Part shown: piece by piece, positions 1 through 12,680 of the stretch
Numbering within the stretch: the first letter of the stretch is position 1
Layout of the letters: every line of letters starts with the position of its first letter
From: Pyrrhoderma lamaoense
Taxonomy: Eukaryota > Basidiomycota > Agaricomycetes > Hymenochaetales > Hymenochaetaceae
DNA length: 59,857 nucleotides
Direction of reading: 5' to 3'
Assembly: GCA_002794735.1 (NCBI GenBank)
Contig: NBAZ01000049.1
Coordinates: 1 to 59,857 of the forward strand
Notes under the pieces: generated by a model
What the model was told of the DNA's origin: nothing
Seen by the model: only the letters and a program-made list of their open reading frames with translations
Databases searched by the model: none
Translations under genes and position numbers: made by a program

Positions 1-2778
1 CAACTTTTGCCTTTCCGAGTAGTGGAGAATTGTGTTATAAATAAAGGCAGCTAAATCCAACTGAATTTGCTCACACGGCCCCTAGTCTACAAGTTTTTCT
101 CGCCGACATATTTAGCCTTGATACAGACATATTGCATTGATCAGAGTTTTGTCTCGGACTAGCATCAGTAATTTCAGTTATTATGCAGTACGCCTCGAGT
201 TCATTATTCAAAAGTTAAGAATTATTTGTAATTCATCTTCTATTGACCTTGATATCTTTAACCTTCAATTTGCTATCTCGAATGATGCTTCTTAGCTTTA
301 AAATAGGAGCGCCAATAGAGCAAGCTGGTTTTTTCATACACACGGTGTGTGTTAAAAGAAGAGCGGTTAAGATAGCTAGGAGGAGAAGTCAAGGAGGGAG
401 AATGATGGACGAATCCGGATATAGAATAGTAAGGCCAAGATAGATAGAGATTCCACTGCATATTTGAAAGATCATTAGTGAATTAACAAGGGAATTATCT
501 GATAATGCATATCAAGTATTAGTAATAGAGGCGATACAGGATGCAGCTTATTAGAGAAGAAGAGGAGTTTTCTGTGCAGTCTTGTGTGCAAGCGAAAGGC
601 GTGTTGCAACATACAATACTATACGCAGTCGCTGTGATTATTTGTTTTACTTGAATAGCGTTTTAAAATAACAGAGCAACTATAAAAGAGGTTGAAGTGA
701 TATATTGATTGAGACGAAGAGCGAAAACAGATAGAAAAAGAGAGATCGAAGGTACATATAGCTATGCAGCATGCTCACATATACAATGTAAAGAGGAAGA
801 GCAAGAAATAGGCATAAAAGCGTATGGTGTATGAAGTATAGTGTGATTTAGTCATCACACGTATATAGACCACAGAAGGGGAAGTAAATGGGATGAGCGT
901 AAGCTCGTTGTAGGATTATACATCGCACAATGGCCATCTCAAGTGTATTTAGAGTCGTGACAGTATCGGGAACAAGATGTTATAGCTCCATAGAGACCTT
1001 AAGCTCGAACAAGGCTCCAAGGTGGGAGAGCGAGAGGTATAGTCCTCAGCTATTCAAGGATGCTCTTTCAAAGGCAAAGTGGACGAAATTCAAAAGAAGG
1101 TCAAGTATGGAGCTCACGAGTATATTGATCTGTGCTTTCCCTACAAGCGTTCTTCGTTGATGACTAAAACCGCGTAACTAGCAAAACATCATGCTGTATT
1201 CATCATATTTTTCTGAAGATAAGGGTAGTCTGTCGGATACATGAAAGTGGTGGCAGTAGCGAGCATATGTACATGCACGATGGGAAGCCCGGAACTTTCT
1301 CCTGGCCATTCGTGCATTTCTACGTGATTGGCCAGACAAAAAATTCTCACGGCTCTCCAAATGCATGTGTCGTCCCATACTAGCAAAGATACAAAGCGAT
1401 TCAGTATTCTTCGTATCGATTTAAGATATCTCGCAGAATAAATACAGGGCGGATAGAAGTACTGATATTCTGGTAGAATATTTGTTGGATAAGCTGAGTT
1501 GTGAAAGTATATGTGCAAATACGAAGCTTTTACATACTACTTGTACTCCATAACCTTCCCTTTCTTGTAAATTTTGTTTCATTTCCCCTGCCCCTTACGC
1601 CTTCACATTCTAGATCGACCTGCACTAAGTTTTCTGCTTTTATCCCTTTTTGCAATTGCCTGCGATTGTACTTCTTTCGACTTCTCATATCTCTCTTATA
1701 GATCAGTAAGGTGCACATTAGAGCAAGCGATTGTTAAGAAAGAAAAGAGAAAAATGAAGGCTTACTTATACTTCTCAATTTCCCAGAAACTTCAACATGT
1801 CCCTAGCTAGTGGTTAAATGGTGGTTGTCGCTTCTAAATGAAAAATAACTTATCGTTCATGATTATGGCTTCAATTGTGGTTCTGATTTTCGTCGTATTG
1901 GTTTTCGCCTTAGCACATACTAGTACAGATCTTTACTTTTTTTCATATTACTACGCCTTCTCATACATTCCCTTTCTAGGAGCTCTCAGCTCCACTTTGT
2001 CCCATAACTTATTCTTGTAGTGCTTGCTCTGCTTGCGTGAGCTCTTATTTATGAGTCAAAAGTCATCTCATTCTACAGGTATTTAACCTGTATATTATCA
2101 TAAATCATTGCCCGACGCGTGACATATTTTGTCTGACAGTATAATCCGATATCTAAGGTTTGCACGTTACTACTCTAATTGACTGTACGTACATAAGCAC
2201 ATAGACAATTCTTATGCGGGTAACTATGTGGGCGCCTATGTGTGACCTGTCCGTATGTGTGAGAGCTATAGGATGCCCTTATTACCCATATGGCACTTTT
2301 GTTTGTAGACTTTGAGTATCGCACTGAGGGGTATTGAGCCCTAACACTTTTACATTGCGAAGCCTTCTGTTTCTCTTACTTAAAGAAGCTATTTTAAAGT
2401 GGAGGCAGGTAAAACATCTCATGGTGCTAACTACCGGATCTCAGTACTATCCTAAACAAGAAAATATGTTTTGTATACATTGCAATTTTGCGCCAAATTA
2501 CAACTGAAATAAAGTTGATGGGGGCCGGTCTTCTAAGTTTAGAACGCAAAGTGGCTGATATTGCCAACGAGATGACCCGTAGATCCTGGTGCAAAGATTT
2601 TCTTAGAAGTAGAAGTTTCATCATACTTAGTACCATCTTCGTATCTAATTATAGTCATTGGAAGAAGCCTATAAGTACTCCGGGATGATGAGCACCATCG
2701 ATATCAGAACAACTCACTTCCTTAGTACTAAATCTACTGCGCTACAAATAACTTTAGACTTGCATACAAACTCTCAAG
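1..2778. other. AT-rich region without a recognisable gene
   Basis: Only short open frames (under 110 codons) occur, on both strands and overlapping each other. None has a recognisable domain or a convincing exon-intron chain. I see no tRNA, no array of repeats and no copy of the gene family found further right. It may be intergenic or decayed sequence. Confidence 0.4.
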
Positions 2779-3882
2779 ATGTCAGATAACTTCGTTCTCC
2801 ATCCCAATATAACCATTAGACCAAAGCAAAAACAGAAAGCATCGACAAGCACCTCGAACCAAGCTATTAGTACTAGTACGGCCAGAGCTTCGAGTACTTC
2901 TAACCCAGCTGCAGCAGGCAACACCCATCAGTCTTCACAACCAGTAAGTCATGATATAATGACGATTATATAGAAAAGTAGCTGATTGTACACCATTAGA
3001 GCTCACCAGTGGCTACTCAGGTAGGTGCATCTCAGAGCCGTCCTGTAAGCCCAAACCGGGGTCGCTCTGCAAGTCCAGCAGTATCAGCTAAATCTCAAGG
3101 TCGTTCTACAAGTCTAGTACCATCGTCGCGATCTGTGCGTTTATATATGCCTCCCTGCGTGTACCAAGACTTTGACTAATTAACAATCTGCATAGGGATC
3201 ACCTATGGACTGGCTTTCAGCTAGATTAGCAAATCAGTGTGGTTGCCCAGATGATATCAGCCAAATCTCTCCGTATGAAGCATCTTTGTATGGGCCAATC
3301 AATGCACTCTTGTATAGCTGCTTCGATATACATTACCATTATATGATCAAACCTCAAGGTATCCTTCGTTATAAGCCAAACTCTTCTGAAGGAGGAAGGA
3401 CCGCCGCCGTAAAGGCCACTGAGAAGAAGAAACCAAGAACTTCTCTTGGTGTAACAGGAGGTCAGATCAGATATATCCCAGATTTTATGGTTGTCAAAGC
3501 ATGCGAAGATACTGATAAGGACATTCTTATATCGGTAATTGAGATAAAGAAAAAACAGATATCCCAAGCAGAGAAGGAAGAGGCGGAAATACAACTTAAG
3601 AATTATCTTATTTATGCGGCTAAAGTCTCTGACACTAAGAATCTGATAAAGGTACTGACTGGCTTCCTTGTTATTGGGGACATGACAACGAAGATGGAAC
3701 TCGATGTATCAACATTGCCAAAGAGCTCAGGAAATGCCATTACAAACCAGGAGCTAGCTTTAGTCAAGAAATGCGTGGTATATGAAACGGATTCGCCAAA
3801 CTTTAGAGATGATCTAAAGGCCATCGCTGGGAAGTACAAGACACTTGTTTACTCTCCGAATCGTACTGAACTACCATCTTAA
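2779..3882 (+). CDS. Three-exon gene with PD-(D/E)XK nuclease-like core
   Basis: Exons 2779-2943, 3000-3134 and 3196-3882 join in phase 0 across two GT-AG introns (56 and 61 nt) to give about 328 residues. Residues 1-100 are Ser/Thr/Pro-rich and look disordered, with repeated Gly-Arg-Ser and Ala-Ser-Pro motifs. The C-terminal part is an ordered alpha/beta-looking domain. Its key signature is IPDF (Asp about 196) followed some 20 residues later by VIEIKKK (Glu about 216, Lys about 218), which is the spacing of the metal-binding D...ExK of PD-(D/E)XK nucleases. An upstream Glu in a predicted helix (EASLYGPIN) could be the extra acidic residue of that fold. No signal peptide or membrane segment is seen. 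The start is the first ATG that opens the frame of exon 1. Nuclease activity is inferred from the motif only; it might be a mobile-element or effector-type protein, or a degenerate enzyme-like protein. Confidence 0.7.
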
Positions 3883-6296
3883 TGAAGAATGAAGAATGTA
3901 TAATTTCAAGATTAATAAATAATATTTGAGAAATTAACGCATAGATATAATAGCTGTATAATGTTGTAGAGCATTCGTCAGTAGGCTACGTCAAGTACAT
4001 AAATACTTATTACTTTGAATATTATGAATGCGCAAATAAACTTTTGGATGAGTTCCCTTCCCTGAAAGATAACCGTAAGAGCTAGAACACAACGTGTCCT
4101 TGTTATTTCGTAACTCCGTAAAATAGACCATCTGGACAAATTGTTGTCCATTAATGCCATAGATCATCTACATCAGTCACCACACTTACTCCCATATCGA
4201 CATTCTCCTCGTCTCGGTCTTATAGTCCTTACCCTCATCCTCAACTCTAGAACTCCCACCGAAACCAAATATATAAACCATAGAGAATCGTTGTTCACTG
4301 TAAGGAACTGTACTTGTTGAGTCACCCATAGATGGGTCCAAACTCAGGTCAACCTTCGGCAAGAAGTGCTATAGATTAAGTTGAAGCGATCAGGAGGAGG
4401 ATCAAGTGAGAGAACCTCCAAAAATATAGAGTATATATCCAAGGTTCATCTTTGACAGAAAAGTCACGGGGGGTTGGACCGTAAAGAAAAGGGAACCATA
4501 TAATAACAAAGACTCGTGCTTCCTTTTTTTCGAAGATCAATCAAAATGATTGCTTTATACCAATGAATTGCAATAACAGATACGGAGGACAGATATAAAT
4601 CTGACTGTGGATGCACAACGCTACAAGAAGAGACCTAGAAGTCTGAGAAGAACCTGCTTTATTGAGACGCGCTTAGGCATTATATCCACAACTCTCTTAT
4701 ATCGACCACTCTCGTCTGATTACTACTATACTTCTATCACGGGTTAATACAAGACATTCAGAGTTAAGCAGTCAATAGTCTTTAACTAACTTAGAAAGTT
4801 TGAAGTCTGAATTGATCCGTCACCTCAACAGGCGCAATGACAAGTCTTTCTCAAGCTGAACAAGGAGTTTGTACTATCCGATTCATAAACACAATTTATT
4901 ATGATACAGAAGAATACAAACAATATATAATATAGCAGTAAGTTGTAACGAGTATATCGAGTGAAACAGGAAGTAATAAACGAGCATATAGTCAGATCGG
5001 ATACGGAGACTCAATGAAGAATGTAAAAATACTCACTCACTGACCAGTAAACGCATTCCAACAAGCTGGGCAGCCCACCCACCCCAGCCTACTGGCCACC
5101 AAGAAACCAGCTCCCGGATATATACTGGATATATTTAACCAGCGTCGAACACCATTGCGCTGTGAGGGAGAGTCCCGCCCACCTCTCCCCTACCCCGGGC
5201 CCTCAATAGAGGTTCTCTGAACTACCCGTGGGCTCCCAGTCTAACAGACATGTTTAACCAGCGTCGAAGACCATTGCGCTGGTGAGGAGAGCCCCGACCC
5301 TCTCTCCTCATGGATGCACGTCCCACATGGGGTATCTCGGATATCGTACACCCGCCCCATGTACTTACTAGGCATTTATGATGCGTTGACTATGATTGTC
5401 ATGCGAGTGATCGATGGTGAGTTAAAATCATAGTTGGATCTGTAGCTTGAAGAGGAGAAGGAGAGGAAAGTGATGGTGGGAGAAGAATAGAAAGAGGGAT
5501 GAGGATGGGTCTGCGGATGTATGTAGACCTTTAAAGGTCTGGTATCTGGGAATATATTTCTATTTCTCGTCGTGAATGGGCTAGCAGCCTGGATAAGCCA
5601 AGGTGTTAGATACATGAGGCTGGCAGAACGTGCATACTGAACAGGACTATGAACTCCAATTTGCTTCACAGTTCTGTCCGCAATTGTTATTGATTGGATC
5701 TAGACCATATATTATATATACTATTACTATGATATACGATACGTATCTCAATACCCCATCTTAAAAATCAATTACTATGAAAGTATCCATGAATAACAGA
5801 TATTCTTGATAGTGCAGGTAAGGATATAACTTTGTTGTACGATGGTTCTGCTTTCTTGGGTTTCTTCTAAATTAAGAGTCGATTCCGAGTTTCTGCGTTG
5901 TATATCAACGTCCTGCAACTTAACACTCGTTGTTTCTCTATATTCCCCTCTTTATCCAGATGCATATTTATATGACTGTACAATTCCCGTAGGTAGAGAC
6001 ACAAATATGTGTAATTGCACTTATTATCATTCGAGTTGATCCACTTAAAATAGTCGAGACGATATCTCCAAGGCTTTATATAGATCCTAACTTGCTTTGA
6101 CTAATCTCATAAGCTGATATACAGCTTACCCTAAATTAATAAAGTCGTTTATCAAGATTAGACCGATTAAAATAAATAAGTAGTTATGCTCATAACTAAG
6201 TTCTCTCTTTCTCTCTTTTTTCCAATTCTGTCACAGACTTTTCTAGTAGTTCCCTCTTCGCCAAAAACAATATTGCTGTTGCTTGTATGCTTATCA
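3883..6296. other. Gene-free interval
   Basis: No convincing coding sequence. The stretch contains the GC-richer repeat at about 5134-5300, described separately. The rest is AT-rich sequence with stop codons in all frames, between the nuclease-like gene and the 3' end of family copy A. Confidence 0.4.
5134..5300. repeat. Two-unit direct repeat, about 119 bp period, with hairpin
   Basis: The motif TTTAACCAGCGTCGAA, continuing into CCATTGCGCTG and a G/A-rich stretch, occurs at 5134 and again at 5253, about 119 bp apart. In the second unit ACCAGCG and CGCTGGT can pair across a short loop, so each unit could form a hairpin. The repeat lies in a GC-rich island (about 5040-5340) inside AT-rich DNA. 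It may be a fragment of a transposon or a structured transcript. I do not recognise it. Confidence 0.5.
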
Positions 6297-8060
6297 TCAA
6301 CTGGCATCTTCCACTCTATCCTCAGTAGTTGAGTGAAGAACTTGGGGACCAGTTTCTGTTTCTGAATCTAAGATAATAAAATCAGTTTGCTTACTGAAAC
6401 TAGAGAATATATACATTCTCATACTTGGAAAGGAGCTGGCTGGGGCAGCGAAGTGGAGATCACTGACACTCCTAGCCGTCACTACATCACAGGGAGCATC
6501 CGTTCCTTCATTAACCTCCAAATTTCCTGCCTCCTTCAAGTTCAGGAACATGCGACTTCCAATGAGACATAGGAGACCAGGGTTTCCAATAATATCAAAA
6601 ATGGCACTTTTCTCTGTGGTAAATGATCCGGTATTGAGTTTTGTAGAGGCAATGTTCATTGCGCTACAAAATATAACCCTTCCCCAAGTTTCATTCAGTT
6701 TCGGTGCAAGCCTCTGTTGAAAATCAAAGCACATGTACTTACATGATATAATAAATAATCTGATCCTTAATTAAAATATTTACAAGACTAGAACCCCTTA
6801 ATCCTGATAGTCTCCAGTTATCGATCGCTTTGATAATGGACAGAGACAAAAGAACGAAGCCAACAATTGCTGTTGTAGTCCTTTAATATGAACTCATATG
6901 AGTAACGTATGCTAATGTATGATTGACTGAGTCTGACCAATCAATGAATTCAAAGTAGACTGCGCGCTCAATTTGAACACTTTCCGTGCCACATACTGAC
7001 ACTGTTAAACCTCTTGATATGACAAATGCTTGAACTTTATCGCTTCAGCTTCACTTCATCGTGAGAAGTGTATGAACAATACCTTGTTGCTCAGCGATTG
7101 ATATACTACTGAGTACAAATTTCACAGCCGCCTCGAAGATAAGGATTGAGTAGAGAGATAACGATAGCAGCTTGTCTACTGTCGTCAGAAGGTAGGTTAT
7201 ACGCCGCCCATTTTACTCACTTCTATGCCAAAGTGCAAGTACTCGGAGCGTTAAAATGTCTATACATTATATTAGTTATATTTGACGTTAGTAACGAGAA
7301 ACCCGCACAATCCAGTATAATACAAACGAAGTTGTCTAGTTAAAGTCAGCCATATAACAAGATCTATAAGGAGATTATAATACATGATATGGTTCCAGTC
7401 CAGAGTGAGAAAATGCCTGACTATAAGTACATATGCTTGTTGCAGAAAATTGATGATACTAGTATTCACATCTGAAAAGGGGGGCAATTAGTAGCGATTA
7501 TAAACAAGTAACCTGTGTCCATACAGTTTATTTGTAGCTTGTAAAGATTGGACTATAGAAGGTTATTGATGAGGCCATTTCGTGTTCAACTCAAAACTCA
7601 CGAAATATTCTAGAGATGGCTCCAAATATGCCGATGTAACGATTCTATGTGTCGATATCAGACTCGGATACTACAGTCATAGCCGAAGATGGATACTGAC
7701 AACGAAGAAAAGCAAATGAGAAAGGTTATACCATCTTTTTGTCTAATATATCGTTAGATATTGTTAGGTAAAGGAGAGTCTATCACGAAGGGACGAAGGG
7801 AAAGGAAAAGCTGACCCAGAAGTATTTAACCTTTTAGAGTCGGGGTTAGAACTACTACCCAACCTCTAACTCAAATTGACGTACTTCTTTATCTGCAGTT
7901 ATAGCTGATTTTACATTAATAACACCTCAGTCGTAGAACAATAATGATACATACCAGCGTCATATACGAGAAGCGAACAGACAGCTAGTTGTATGTATTG
8001 CTGAATGTAGATTTTTCGCGTATAAGCTATAACTTCAGCCGGAATGTTAGCATAGGACAT
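6297..8060 (-). CDS. DUF6533-like membrane protein, copy A
   Basis: Multi-exon gene read on the minus strand. Exon 1 is 7955-8060 and starts MSYANIPAEV, followed by the first hydrophobic segment ending LVYDA. Exon 2 is 7885-7904 (ITADKE), exon 3 is 7816-7830 (VKYFW), exon 4 encodes TKRWYNLSHLLFFV, and exon 5 starts NRYIGIFGAI. This succession, YD..LT.DKE..FW..KW....LFF.NRY, is the DUF6533 signature. Later exons give YILTLRVLALWH, further hydrophobic segments and the last exon with SRMFLNLKEAG, ending at 6297. A 2-nt exon (AT, 7471-7472) is needed to keep the frame and form a conserved Cys codon. All junctions I checked are GT-AG and open. The C-terminal tail is longer than in the sister copies. 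Function is unknown; it is predicted to be a polytopic membrane protein. Copy B lies divergently 1.1 kb away. Confidence 0.78.
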
Positions 8061-8135
8061 TCTTCGTGCAGGATGAATAAAATGCAATAGGAGTGATAGT
8101 GTAATAGCGAGGTAAAGGTACACTTCATTGTTGGG

Positions 8136-8143
8136 TTATATAT
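8136..8143 (-). promoter_or_regulatory. TATA-like element upstream of copy A
   Basis: An AT-only TATA-type octamer lies about 76 bp before the start codon of copy A. Eight family genes have a similar box 59-86 bp upstream, so the position looks conserved. Its use as a promoter is inferred. Confidence 0.4.
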
Positions 8144-8149
8144 GATATT

Positions 8150-9192
8150 ACTGCTTCTTGTGAGCTAACGGTAAAATCATGATCTGATGAAATGTATTGC
8201 AATATAGTTTACCTCTTCTGAAACCGAGAAGCTATTCGTTGCTTGAAAGGTAGTAAAGTTTGATTTAATAGCTTCAAGTCAGTGAGTACAATAAAGTAAC
8301 ATCTCGCCAATACTCCCACTGGGTTGTATTAGCCTTTGCCCTTGATACGGAGTTACATTGCGCCGAACATCAGTGACTAGTCTCTGTTCTTTCTTGGTTG
8401 GTTGAATAATGTAATCTACGAGAGAATATGTGTCATAACTCAAGTCATATTACCATACCATGTGCTGATAGACGGTGTATAGCTAACTAGCTAAATTGAC
8501 ACAGTAAAAAGAAATTTACGCGTGTGGCTACTAGCAATAAAGAGGTACGGATGAGGTAAATTGACTAATCCTATTACCTTGTTTCTGTGATACACAGCTG
8601 ACCGGAGCTTCTACTACGCTATTCACACGACTCTCGTGCATCATATTTGGGATATAATATCGACCTAGTCATGGTACACTTACTCTTGTATCCATTTCAG
8701 AGACCCTGAGCAGAGATTCTGGTCCATTTTGTACTGTGAAGATAAGTCTTACATTCCTATTGAGACAATTATCGGTTATGACAGAATAAAAGGTATGGAA
8801 AAGAGAAAGACTTTAAGTTCCTGGGCGGTGTTTATGAAACAATGTATATGGCGCTTACCCTATTTTCACGGCCTCTTGAAAATGGCGTATAGCTCCTACC
8901 TTGTCTAAAAACTTACACTTAGGCGGGAATATGAGTTGTTGGTTGGTCATTGTGATGATGTGATTAACCATTGATGCCGGAGAGCTGAGTACTTTTCATC
9001 ACGTTTTGATCATTGTTTTCTATATCTTAATTATCAAACGGGGTCTTGAAGTTTCCGTATCATACTTCTTCTTTTTCTCACCGACTCTGGTCCCAAGGAG
9101 CATCAAAAACTCAGGCATTAGATATTCAAGATGGCTTTCTCGGTATTCCCACCCATCCCACCCCGCTTCATTCCTTTGGCACCTTCACAACA
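8150..9192. promoter_or_regulatory. Divergent intergenic region between copies A and B
   Basis: About 1 kb separates the divergent start codons of copies A and B. No open frame of note is seen. The motif AATCATGATCTGATGAAA near 8178 recurs upstream of copy C near 15250, so part of this flank was duplicated together with the genes. It must contain both promoters. Confidence 0.35.
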
Positions 9193-10845
9193 ATGTCTGT
9201 AGCGTCTCAGACGTCTCAAGCGGTATTTATCATGCAAGATACCTATATAGAAACATCATTTCAAGTAGCTGTGTGCTCACTTCTTATATTCGACTCATGT
9301 ATGACAGTATTCATATGCCTTCTGTCTTGATTGCCCTTATCTGCATATACTTTAGTGATTACTTTTGATAAAGAAGCGAGTCTATCAAAAGGAAATTTCA
9401 GATCAAGTGAACTAACACCAAACTTCTTAGGTCAAGTATTTTTGGGTTAGCCTCTCCCTCGCTTTTTTCTTCTCCATAGCTTAAGATATGATCTAGACGC
9501 GGCATTGGTTTAGATTAACGAACATACTATTCTTCATTGTTCGTATGCGTATCTTACTCCTGATATTAGTCTTACCATTGTATTCTTATCTAGAACCGCT
9601 ATGTCGGCATTTTTTCCGCTATTACAAGATTGCGTGGTGAGTATTACATGGTTAATGTAGTATAGCACTTGTTTATTCACACCAGGGACGGCTTAGGGAT
9701 GAGCTTAGATGTAACAACAGAAATGTATGTATACCAAGCTTCTCATGATATTAGGGCACTGATCAAACGTTTTTAGATGTAATTTTTCTCTTCTTCCCTC
9801 TCTTCTTCCCTGAACGTTTCAATACTTAGATACGTCAAGGTAAATACGCAGCCTGGACGCTTGTGATAGGAGGTATCACTTTTGATAGCTACATATATTC
9901 TTCTTCCTCTTAACTTGAATTTCACAGATGTTTTGATTGATATATCAATTGACTGTATGATACTCACGAAAGTTTATTTTGCTCAACTAATGAGTAAATA
10001 GACATCCTTCTGATTCGGGTCCTTGCTCTCTGGCATAAAAGTAAGTGGTTAAGAAGGGGAAACGCATGAAAGTTCTGAACCAGACTGACTGTCACAGATA
10101 AGATACTACGCATTACTCTTTACTCACTAATCATCTTCGAAGCCATTGTAAAAGTAGTACTTGCTATCACAGCTACTAGCCTAGAGAAATGTATGTTTTT
10201 CGCTCTTCTTTAGTATGTCGGCTTATCGCCTTTAGTTCGATCATATTATATAGCTGAAGGGATAACGGTATGCGATTTTTCATCGAAGAATCTACTTAAG
10301 CTTGTTAATATTTTCTATACCATTGACTGGTAAGTTCACCCAGTTATCTTTGTATCTTCGATGATTATCTCTGAATCCGACTACAGGATCGTGACGGTAG
10401 CAGTTGGATTGATTCTCATACTATTGGCTTTTTACAAAGCCTTCAGGAATTGGAATCTCTCTGATATGAAAGGGTCTAGTCTTCTGAGTATAATAATCAA
10501 GGATCAGATCATCTACTATTTCATGTATGAGTTCAAATCTCGCAGCAGATATTCTCCTTCGCTCACATACAGTAAAGGATCATATTTTGCAGTGTAGTGA
10601 ATATTATCGCTTCACTCCTTGATTCTGATGAAGGTACATCGTTCAAATGGGGTTATCTCAATAATTTTGGGAATGTTGGCTTCCTTTGTCTCCTTGGGAG
10701 TCGTATGTTCTTAAACCTAAAGGAAGCCGCTGACCTGGAGATCAATGGGCTGACACAGTACACAAACAATGATCGCACCATCAACACCATCAGTGGTCTT
10801 CAGTTCGCTGCTCCTGATAACTTCATATTTGGTATTTATAAATAA
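9193..10845 (+). CDS. DUF6533-like membrane protein, copy B
   Basis: Starts at 9193 (MSVASQTSQAVF). Exon 1 ends in CSLLIFDS, then ITFDKE, VKYFW, TRHWFRLTNILFFI and NRYVGIFSAI follow in separate short exons, giving the DUF6533 pattern. Then come a 2-nt exon AT (9777-9778), CKYAAWTLVIG, DVLIDISID, YILLIRVLALWHK, a hydrophobic segment beginning KILRITLYSLIIFEA, and IVTVAVGLILILLAFYKAF. The last exon contains GNVGFLCLLGSRMFLNLKE and ends at 10845. The donor after exon 2 reads GCGAGT, so this intron would be GC-AG rather than GT-AG; otherwise the copy looks intact. It is one of the more divergent members, with a different C-terminal tail. Function unknown. Confidence 0.75.
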
Positions 10846-12124
10846 CATGATAACGTCTTATAATCTAACTCCTTGATAGACTCGGTGACGTCCATATAAT
10901 CATGTCTTCGCACCATTATTATGACTTGGGGCTAAAATTTGATCTGGGAAGGAAGCTTTACCCCTTAAGCCGAGAAAATGTAGTTGAGAAGTAGACGACA
11001 AGGGGTAGATATTTGTCACATGTGATGCAATGGCGACTACGTTGGCTATGTGTTTCCGGACGATAGATTAGATGAGTCTAATAGTGAAATTTATGTTTCT
11101 ATAGAAATACGACAAGTAAAATCTACAAGATGTAAGGGTGTTGCATATTCGTTTTCATTTTTGTATTGGTAAGGTAGATATGAAATGTGTTTAGGGGTGG
11201 CCTGGCAATCACGCTTTCCACTTTTTGTCGTTGGCAACTACCTGCGACAGCTAAGCAAGACGGGGTCAATTTCTTGTGCTTACATTGATGTCTGTTTCAA
11301 TAGTCTTCCTCCGAAATACCTCGTAACTGTTTAGAAGCGCCTACCTCTTAGATGAAGAACACTGACTTCTGAAGTTAAAATCAGTCGTGTGTCGCGTCAT
11401 GCACGCGAGAATCAGCAATCCCTCAAAATGCATCTCTTCTGGATAGCATTTCTGTTTGATAAGTATACTATGAAACCGTCGATTTGATGGCTACTAGGAA
11501 TCTCATCAAGCTCACATCTTTTCGCCTGGATATCAAGGGATGGATAGAGACGTTCACAGCGAAAACTTATGGCCTCTTTAATCATGTAAGGATCTGTTCG
11601 GGCTCGTGTAATATCAGTTCATATACTTAATTGCTTGTGCCCACTAGTGCAGTAACGTTAAGGTTTTTTCCCCGGTAATATCAATGCCCGTATAGTATGA
11701 CTTTCAAAAGCAATTGATTCCATCTTTCAAGAATTCCTGTAAAATAATCTCTTATCTACTGTATGTATTTCATCATGCTCATTTCCTGCAACTTAATCTT
11801 GCTTATTCGTGCTTATCTGAGGAGAAATACACTAGGGCGTGAACCCTGTGATGGGTTCACCAAAATTCATTCATGTCGGTATGTGTATGTTCGGGAATAA
11901 CAGTCTTCTCCATCCTTCTCCACTAAAATTGCTATTCAAAGAGGAAAGGAAGCGGTACAACATGTATACTTGGAAACACAGATCTTCTATGTCTCTACGA
12001 TAGTATCTTCTTTACTCTGAGGGAAGTGGCTGTAACTTGATGAAACGTCGAGACAACCAAGCTGTACAAATGTGCAGAAGACCATCATCAGTGATATGAG
12101 GTTCACCGCCTTAATACAATTTCT
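10846..12124. other. Gene-free interval
   Basis: No supported gene. All frames are frequently interrupted and no copy of the family exons is seen. Confidence 0.35.
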
Positions 12125-12680
12125 ATGACTCAGAGTCATTGCACTATTCTGGGAGCGAGCGCAAGCGTACTAGTGATACAGGGTCCACCGTCCTTTCCAG
12201 AACTAGTGCTAGCTCTGTTGACACCGTTTGGCCTATGTCACGCTAGGTAAGTCATTTTTTTAACCTGGATATGAAATGCAATACTTTTTCTTACAAAGCT
12301 CAACTTTCGGGAGTGGCAGGAGCATGGAATTTCATACTTGACAAACTCGTACAAGGGTCAAGTGAGGTAGAATCAAGTAGTTCAGCGCTCTCCTCCTTGA
12401 AGCAAGACTCCAACAGCGAACCAGGAGAGGAGACGGAGGGGATAACACTAAGGCCTAAAATAAGATACAAGCTAAAAAAACTCAAATAATAGGACTTAAG
12501 TTTTTGCCAGAATGCTGTTTGACGGTCAAAGAGGATTGTGCAGGAAAAGGTCTGGAGGTTAATGAGAACCGGCGAATAGCAAGATCTATGGCGAAAAGAG
12601 TATCAAACCTACCAGCTAAGATCCCTGTTAGAGAACAGACTGGTGATTCAAACACTAAATCTAAATCTTTGAAGTCATGA
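12125..12680 (+). pseudogene. Possible broken gene remnant, hydrophilic protein
   Basis: Coding-like sequence of unknown identity. One frame from 12271 encodes a Ser/Glu-rich stretch ending RPKIRYKLKK. A second frame, open from about 12452 to the stop at 12680, encodes a charged stretch containing KRVSNLPAKIPVREQ. The frames meet at an A7 run near 12473, which suggests a single-base frameshift. Upstream, 12125-12245 has two long open frames and ends at a GTAAGT donor; a matching acceptor lies near 12298. I do not recognise the protein, and the whole could be a chance open region. Confidence 0.3.
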
